Below, piece after piece: positions 59,705 through 64,000 of a DNA stretch of 64,000 nt. The position numbers and the translations under genes were made by a program. The first letter of the stretch is position 1. Every line of letters begins with the position of its first letter. Source of the DNA: Sphingobium estronivorans. Lineage in GTDB: Bacteria; Pseudomonadota; Alphaproteobacteria; Sphingomonadales; Sphingomonadaceae. The stretch covers positions 1 to 64,000 of the forward strand of contig NZ_LFCT01000005.1 in NCBI RefSeq assembly GCF_008692605.1. The letters are read 5' to 3'. The notes under the pieces are model-generated. The model was not told where the DNA came from, made no database searches, and was given only the letters and a program-made list of their open reading frames with translations.

Positions 59705-60613
59705 ATGCGTAACGCCTTTCTTGCGGGCTCTTTGGCGCTGGGGGCGCCCGTGCTGTTCGCTCTTGCTTCGCCGGTCGCGGCCCAGAATGTCGGCATCGAT
59801 GTGCGGGTGGATCGACTGGAAAAGGAAATGCGCGCGGTGCAGCGCAAAGTGTTTCCGGCAGGTACACCGCTGGAGGCGGAAATCACGCGCCCAGCCGCAC
59901 CTGCGGTCGTGCCGGGTTCGCCCAGCTCCACGCCGGTGGCCGACCTGACGGCGCGGGTGAATGCGCTGGAATCGCAGCTTGCCTCCATCACCGGACAGGT
60001 CGAGGAAAACAGCTTCAAGCTCAAGCAGTTGGAAGATGCGTTCAACCGCTACAAGGCCGAACAGGAAAGCCGCGCCGCGCCGGTGGTGGTGCCGCCGGCC
60101 GTGCGTCCCGCTGATCCCGCGCCCGCCGCGACCCGGCCGGGCGCGCCGAAGCCCGCCGCCAATGGCGCAAGCGACGAACGCAAGGCCGCCGTGGCCGGGA
60201 TCGAACGGCCCTCCACCGGCAATGAAGCGGATGACGCCTACACCTACGGGTTCCGCCTGTGGGATGCGAAATTCTATCCGGAGGCGCAGGCGCAGCTCAA
60301 ATCGACCGTCGACAAATATGGCGCCAGCCCGGTCGCGAGCAAGGCGTCGAACCTGCTGGGCCGCGCCTATCTGGACGATGGCAAGCCCGCGCTGGCGTCG
60401 GTCGCCTTCTATGAAAATTACCAGAAGCGCCCCAGGGGCGACCGCGCGCCCGACAGCCTCGCCTATCTGGGCGAGGCGCTGATCCAGCTCAAGAAGCCCG
60501 CCGATGCCTGCAAGGTCTATTCGGAACTGGAGCAGGTCTATGGCGCGAGCCTGTCGACCGGCTTGCGCGGCATGATGGACAAGGGCCGCGCCCGGGCGAA
60601 GTGCAGCGCCTGA
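59705..60613 (+). CDS. cpoB: Cell-division coordinator CpoB (YbgF)
   Basis: 302 residues. Signal peptide (AFLAGSLALGAPVLFALASPVAAQ), N-terminal trimerising coiled coil (VRVDRLEKEMRAVQRKVF, ARVNALESQLASITGQVEEN), a Pro/Ala linker, and C-terminal TPR repeats (AYTYGFRLWDAKFYPEAQAQ, ASNLLGRAYLDDGKPALASV, SLAYLGEALIQLKKPADACK). Works with Tol-Pal and PBP1B during constriction. tolB and pal are not in the window. Confidence 0.88.
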   Translation: MRNAFLAGSLALGAPVLFALASPVAAQNVGIDVRVDRLEKEMRAVQRKVFPAGTPLEAEITRPAAPAVVPGSPSSTPVADLTARVNALESQLASITGQVEENSFKLKQLEDAFNRYKAEQESRAAPVVVPPAVRPADPAPAATRPGAPKPAANGASDERKAAVAGIERPSTGNEADDAYTYGFRLWDAKFYPEAQAQLKSTVDKYGASPVASKASNLLGRAYLDDGKPALASVAFYENYQKRPRGDRAPDSLAYLGEALIQLKKPADACKVYSELEQVYGASLSTGLRGMMDKGRARAKCSA

Positions 60614-60619
60614 CGCCCC

Positions 60620-61573
60620 ATGGCTGAAGGCGATCTTCCGACGCATCTGAGGCAAGCGATCGGGGCGCTGGTGGAGGATGCCGCCAGCGCCCGTTTCGGC
60701 GTCGCGGTTTCGGGCGGGCCGGACAGCATGGCCCTGCTGGATCTGATGGCGCAGCTTTTTCCGGGGCGGGTCGAAGCGGCCACGGTCGATCATGGCTTGC
60801 GCGAAGCCTCCGCTGCCGAAGCGGCGATGGTGGCGGATTGGTGCCGGGCGGCGGGCATCGCCCATGCCACCTTGCACCCCGATGGGGCGGTGCGCGGCAA
60901 TGTGCAAAGCTGGGCGCGGGCGCAGCGCTACGCCTTGCTGGAAGGCTGGCGGGCCGAACGCGGGCTGGACTGGCTGCTGACCGCGCATCATGCCGACGAC
61001 CAGTTGGAAACGCTCCTGATGCGGCTCAACCGCGGGGCGGGGGTGAGCGGCCTTGCGGGCGTGCGGGCGCGGCAGGGCGTCGTGCTGCGGCCGTTGCTGG
61101 AGGTGCGCAAGGCGGCATTGCGCGACCATGTTCAGGATCGTGGCCTGCCCCATGTGGAGGACCCGTCGAACAGCGATCCGCGTTTCGACCGGGCGGCGTT
61201 GCGCGCCACGCTGGCCGGGGTGGACTGGATCGACGTGGCGGCGGCGGGCCGGAGCGCGGCGGCGCTGGCCGAGGTCGGGGATGCGCTGGATTGGGTGGTC
61301 GACGGGCTGGAAGCGAGCCATGTCCGGGCGGATGACGCAGATGCCAAGGGGCTGGTGCTGGATCGGACTGACCTGCCGCGTGAATTGCTCCGCCGGTTGG
61401 TGCTGCGCATGTTGGCGCGCTTGCAGCCCGCAGCCGCCGCGCCCCGGGGGGAGGCGATCGACCGGCTGATCGCGGCCGCCCGGGACGGCGGCCAGGCGAG
61501 CATCGGGCGGGCGTTGCTGAAGGGCGGGCCGCGCTGGACGATGCGGATCGCGCCCCCGCGACGGTGGCAGTAA
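60620..61573 (+). CDS. tilS: tRNA(Ile)-lysidine synthetase
   Basis: 317 residues. ATP-dependent conversion of C34 to lysidine in tRNA-Ile(CAU). P-loop FGVAVSGGPDSMALLDL, AATVDHGLREASAAEA, LTAHHADDQLETLLMRL and EDPSNSDPRFDRAALRA. Shorter than E. coli TilS (432), lacking the C-terminal domains, as is common in alphaproteobacteria. Seven bases after cpoB. Confidence 0.92.
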   Translation: MAEGDLPTHLRQAIGALVEDAASARFGVAVSGGPDSMALLDLMAQLFPGRVEAATVDHGLREASAAEAAMVADWCRAAGIAHATLHPDGAVRGNVQSWARAQRYALLEGWRAERGLDWLLTAHHADDQLETLLMRLNRGAGVSGLAGVRARQGVVLRPLLEVRKAALRDHVQDRGLPHVEDPSNSDPRFDRAALRATLAGVDWIDVAAAGRSAAALAEVGDALDWVVDGLEASHVRADDADAKGLVLDRTDLPRELLRRLVLRMLARLQPAAAAPRGEAIDRLIAAARDGGQASIGRALLKGGPRWTMRIAPPRRWQ

Positions 61574-61704
61574 GGTCGTTACGCAAAGGTTCCACGGCCT
61601 GGCGCATGACTCGCCCATTCCGTCGAATCGGGCGTACGCAATGACCTTTCCTTAACGGCTGGGCTGGTTAATGGGGGGCGACTGAGCGTGGGAAGTTTCG
61701 ATTC

Positions 61705-61896
61705 ATGATGGAATTTGCGGCACTGACTTATGGTCTGCTGGCCAGTGTCATCCTTTCGGCGGCACAGCGTAACCGTCGGCTGGCGCGGCCTCATCCGCCG
61801 TTGCTGCTGTACACGGGCTATGTGCTGTGCGGCCTTTCGGCCGGGGTCGCGGTGATCCTGGCCTATATCGCCCTGTCGCAATTTGTCGGCGGTTAA
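61705..61896 (+). CDS. Small membrane protein, unknown
   Basis: 63 residues with two hydrophobic segments (LTYGLLASVILSAAQ and YVLCGLSAGVAVILAYIALS), joined by a short basic loop (RNRRLARPHPP). No family recognised. It lies between tilS and ftsH, 66 bases ahead of ftsH. Confidence 0.55.
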   Translation: MMEFAALTYGLLASVILSAAQRNRRLARPHPPLLLYTGYVLCGLSAGVAVILAYIALSQFVGG

Positions 61897-61911
61897 GCCT
61901 TTAGCGCTGTG

Positions 61912-61941
61912 CTTGCGATTTTGCTGCGGCATCCTATCTTG
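61912..61941 (+). promoter_or_regulatory. RpoH (heat-shock) promoter of ftsH
   Basis: CTTG (61912-61915), 17 bases, CCTATCTTG (61933-61941) matches the alphaproteobacterial RpoH consensus CTTG-N17/18-CYTATNTNNG at every fixed position. The start of transcription would be about 15-20 bases before the ftsH ATG. FtsH is a known heat-shock gene. Confidence 0.7.
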
Positions 61942-61962
61942 CCGGGTGAAAGAGAGTGGTGA

Positions 61963-63912
61963 ATGAACGACGAGAAAGACCCGCAGGGTAATCCCTGGAT
62001 CAAGAGTGCGATGATTTGGGCAGGGGTCATTGTCGCCCTGCTCCTCTTCGTCTCGATGTTCGACAGCCGCACGGCGTCGAGCGCAGGGACCGGCATTGCC
62101 TATTCGGAATTCCGCGCCAAGGTGCAGGAAGGGCAGGTCAAGGACGTCGCCATCGCCACCGACCGGATTTCCGGCACGCTGTCGAGCGGGCAGAAGTTCA
62201 GCACCGTGCCCGTGAACGATCCGGGCCTGACCGGCCTGCTGGACGACTATAATGTCAAATATTCCGGCCAGGCGGAGGAGCAGCCGAGCTTCTGGATGAT
62301 CCTGATCTACCAGTCGCTGCCGTTCCTGCTGATCCTCGGCATTGCCTTCTTCGTGCTGCGTCAGATGCAGAAGGGTGGCGGCGCGGGCGGTGCGATGGGC
62401 TTCGGCAAGTCCAAGGCCAAGCTGCTGACCGAAAAGCATGGCAAGGTGACCTTCGACGATGTCGCGGGCATCGATGAGGCTCGTGAAGAGCTTCAGGAAA
62501 TCGTCGAATTTTTGAAGGACCCCACCAAATTTGCGCGGCTCGGCGGCAAGATCCCCAAGGGCGCGTTGCTGGTCGGTTCGCCGGGGACGGGCAAGACCCT
62601 GCTCGCCCGCGCCATTGCGGGTGAGGCTGGCGTGCCCTTCTTTACCATTTCGGGTTCGGATTTCGTCGAGATGTTTGTCGGCGTCGGCGCGAGCCGCGTG
62701 CGCGACATGTTCGAGCAGGCGAAGAAGAACGCGCCCTGCATCGTCTTCATCGACGAAATCGACGCGGTCGGCCGTCATCGTGGCGCGGGTCTGGGCAACG
62801 GCAATGACGAGCGCGAGCAGACGCTGAACCAGCTTCTGGTCGAGATGGACGGTTTCGAGGCCAATGAGGGCATCATCATCGTCGCGGCGACCAACCGCCC
62901 CGACGTGCTGGACCCCGCTTTGCTGCGTCCGGGCCGCTTCGACCGTCAGGTCGTGGTGCCGCGCCCCGACATTGAAGGCCGTGAGAAGATTCTGGCCGTG
63001 CACATGAAGAAGGTGCCGTTGGCGCCGGACGTTAATCCGCGCACCATCGCGCGGGGTACGCCCGGTTTCTCGGGTGCCGATCTTGCGAACCTTGTCAATG
63101 AAGCGGCGCTGATGGCGGCGCGGCGGGGCAAGCGTCTGGTCGCGATGGATGAGTTCGAGGCGGCCAAGGACAAGGTGATGATGGGCAGCGAGCGCCGCTC
63201 CATGGTCATGACCGACGATGAAAAGAAGATGACCGCCTATCATGAGGCGGGTCACGCCATCGTCGCGGTCCATGAGCCGGCCTCCGATCCGATCCACAAG
63301 GCGACGATCATCCCGCGCGGCCGCGCGCTGGGCATGGTGATGCGCCTGCCGGAGCGGGACAGCTACAGCTACCACCGCGACAAGATGCACGCGAACATGG
63401 CCGTCGCCATGGGCGGGCGCGTCGCCGAGGAGATCATCTTCGGTTATGACAAGGTGTCGTCGGGTGCTTCGGGCGATATCCAGTACGCGACCAAGCTGGC
63501 GCGGGACATGGTGACCCAGTGGGGCATGTCGGACAAGCTGGGGCCGCTGCAATATGAAGAGCAGCAGGGAGAGACCTTCCTCGGCTATTCGCAGAGCCAG
63601 CGCGTCCATATGTCGGATGAGACGGCGAAGCTGATCGATAAGGAAATTCGCGGACTGGTGGAGCAGGGTTATGACCGTGCTCAGGAAATCCTGAAGGGTC
63701 ATGAGGATCAATTGCACCTGCTCGCCAACGCGATGCTCGAATATGAGACGCTGAGCGGCGAGGAGATCAAGACGCTGCTCGACAAGGGCGAGATCACCCG
63801 CGACGACGGCACGACGATCAAGCCTTCGGTCATTCCTGCGGTGGGGTCCTCAATCCCCAAGACGCGGCGGCGAAAGGGGCCGTTTGGCGACCCGACGCCT
63901 GCCGGGGCCTGA
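61963..63912 (+). CDS. ftsH: ATP-dependent zinc metalloprotease FtsH
   Basis: 649 residues. Two membrane helices ([17 protein letters not shown] and [19 protein letters not shown]) flank a periplasmic domain; AAA+ ATPase with Walker A GSPGTGKT (205-212), [17 protein letters not shown] region [20 protein letters not shown]; zinc site HEAGH (427-431). Degrades membrane and short-lived cytosolic proteins such as RpoH and LpxC. The SPFH partner type is encoded at 44.7 kb. Strong RpoH promoter upstream. Confidence 0.97.
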   Translation: MNDEKDPQGNPWIKSAMIWAGVIVALLLFVSMFDSRTASSAGTGIAYSEFRAKVQEGQVKDVAIATDRISGTLSSGQKFSTVPVNDPGLTGLLDDYNVKYSGQAEEQPSFWMILIYQSLPFLLILGIAFFVLRQMQKGGGAGGAMGFGKSKAKLLTEKHGKVTFDDVAGIDEAREELQEIVEFLKDPTKFARLGGKIPKGALLVGSPGTGKTLLARAIAGEAGVPFFTISGSDFVEMFVGVGASRVRDMFEQAKKNAPCIVFIDEIDAVGRHRGAGLGNGNDEREQTLNQLLVEMDGFEANEGIIIVAATNRPDVLDPALLRPGRFDRQVVVPRPDIEGREKILAVHMKKVPLAPDVNPRTIARGTPGFSGADLANLVNEAALMAARRGKRLVAMDEFEAAKDKVMMGSERRSMVMTDDEKKMTAYHEAGHAIVAVHEPASDPIHKATIIPRGRALGMVMRLPERDSYSYHRDKMHANMAVAMGGRVAEEIIFGYDKVSSGASGDIQYATKLARDMVTQWGMSDKLGPLQYEEQQGETFLGYSQSQRVHMSDETAKLIDKEIRGLVEQGYDRAQEILKGHEDQLHLLANAMLEYETLSGEEIKTLLDKGEITRDDGTTIKPSVIPAVGSSIPKTRRRKGPFGDPTPAGA

Positions 63913-63929
63913 TTGGGCGGATGGTTTTG

Positions 63930-63966
63930 AAAAAAGGGGCGCTGCCGGAAGGTGGCGCCCTTTTTT
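63930..63966 (+). terminator. Rho-independent terminator after ftsH
   Basis: AAAAAAGGGGCGCTGCC, loop GGAA, GGTGGCGCCCTTTTTT: a long stem with two G-T pairs, followed by the T run. Confidence 0.9.
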
Positions 63967-64000
63967 GATTCCGCCGCCGGCCATCCAGGCTGGCTGCGAT

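Noticed and set aside
61579-63717. Minus-strand open frame of 712 codons opposite ftsH
   Set aside because: Antisense shadow of ftsH with no recognisable domain.
1-64000. CRISPR array, insertion sequence, prophage or tRNA gene
   Set aside because: No regularly spaced direct repeats, transposase motifs, phage structural genes or tRNA cloverleaf sequences were found on reading both strands. Short tRNA-like structures cannot be excluded without a covariance search.

Overview
The window is high-GC, densely packed bacterial chromosome, most likely from a sphingomonad (Alphaproteobacteria, Sphingobium-like). I base this on gene orders characteristic of alphaproteobacteria (dapF-mtaB-ftsY, and chvI/chvG next to pckA, a short hprK, rapZ, an EIIA and HPr), an EcfG-type GGAAC-N17-GTT promoter, an RpoH-type promoter before ftsH and an XRE/DUF6456 pair. 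The genus is an inference. I see no tRNA, rRNA, CRISPR array, transposase or prophage; the only stable RNA gene is RNase P RNA (rnpB).

Layout. 0-5.7 kb: HIT hydrolase, a GT4 glycosyltransferase, KpsC-like and KpsS-like capsule Kdo-transferase genes and an overlapping kinase-fold phosphotransferase. 5.6-9.8 kb: a molybdate ABC transporter (modC, modB, modA) interrupted by an opposite-strand HAD phosphatase, then another GT4 gene. 9.9-14.6 kb: XRE/DUF6456 divergent pair, Nudix, two TPM-domain proteins and LemA, mscL, a small lipoprotein. 14.7-20 kb: chemotaxis operon cheA-W-Y-B-R without receptor or flagellar genes. 20.2-23.8 kb: amidase, rnpB, DnaJ-like protein, thioredoxin-fold ferredoxin, sodB. 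23.1-26.8 kb: dapF-mtaB-ftsY-yciB; mtaB carries an in-frame palindromic repeat. 26.9-34.8 kb: amino-acid permease, DUF2501 protein, ffh-rpsP-rimM-trmD-rplS, MFS transporter, SpoU methyltransferase. 34.9-42.8 kb: diguanylate cyclase, regulatory PTS (HPr, EIIA, RapZ, HprK), ChvG/ChvI, pckA. 43-50.4 kb: ferredoxin-NADP reductase, NfeD/SPFH pair, CitE-like lyase, a secreted unknown, YdeI-like, ubiG and lysC. 50.4-56.3 kb: an accessory stretch (nitronate monooxygenase, lipoprotein, guanidinium exporter gene with a riboswitch-like leader, HxlR regulator, VOC/DUF1428/AHSA1 cluster with a frameshift). 56.3-64 kb: ptsP, RodZ-like protein, cpoB, tilS, ftsH.

How they work together. EI-Ntr (PtsP, 56.4 kb), HPr, an EIIA of the mannose type and HprK form a phosphorelay with no sugar permease in the window, next to the ChvG/ChvI envelope-stress system and the gluconeogenic gene pckA. 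This suggests a regulatory PTS tying carbon/nitrogen state to envelope control. The surface-polysaccharide, chemotaxis and membrane quality-control genes (FtsH, SPFH/NfeD, TPM/LemA) give the region an envelope emphasis. No wholly new system is evident. The most unusual items are the repeat inside mtaB, the one-and-a-half-hairpin guanidine-II-like leader before sugE, the CheA with a dead receiver tail, and the kinase-fold gene coupled to the capsule genes.
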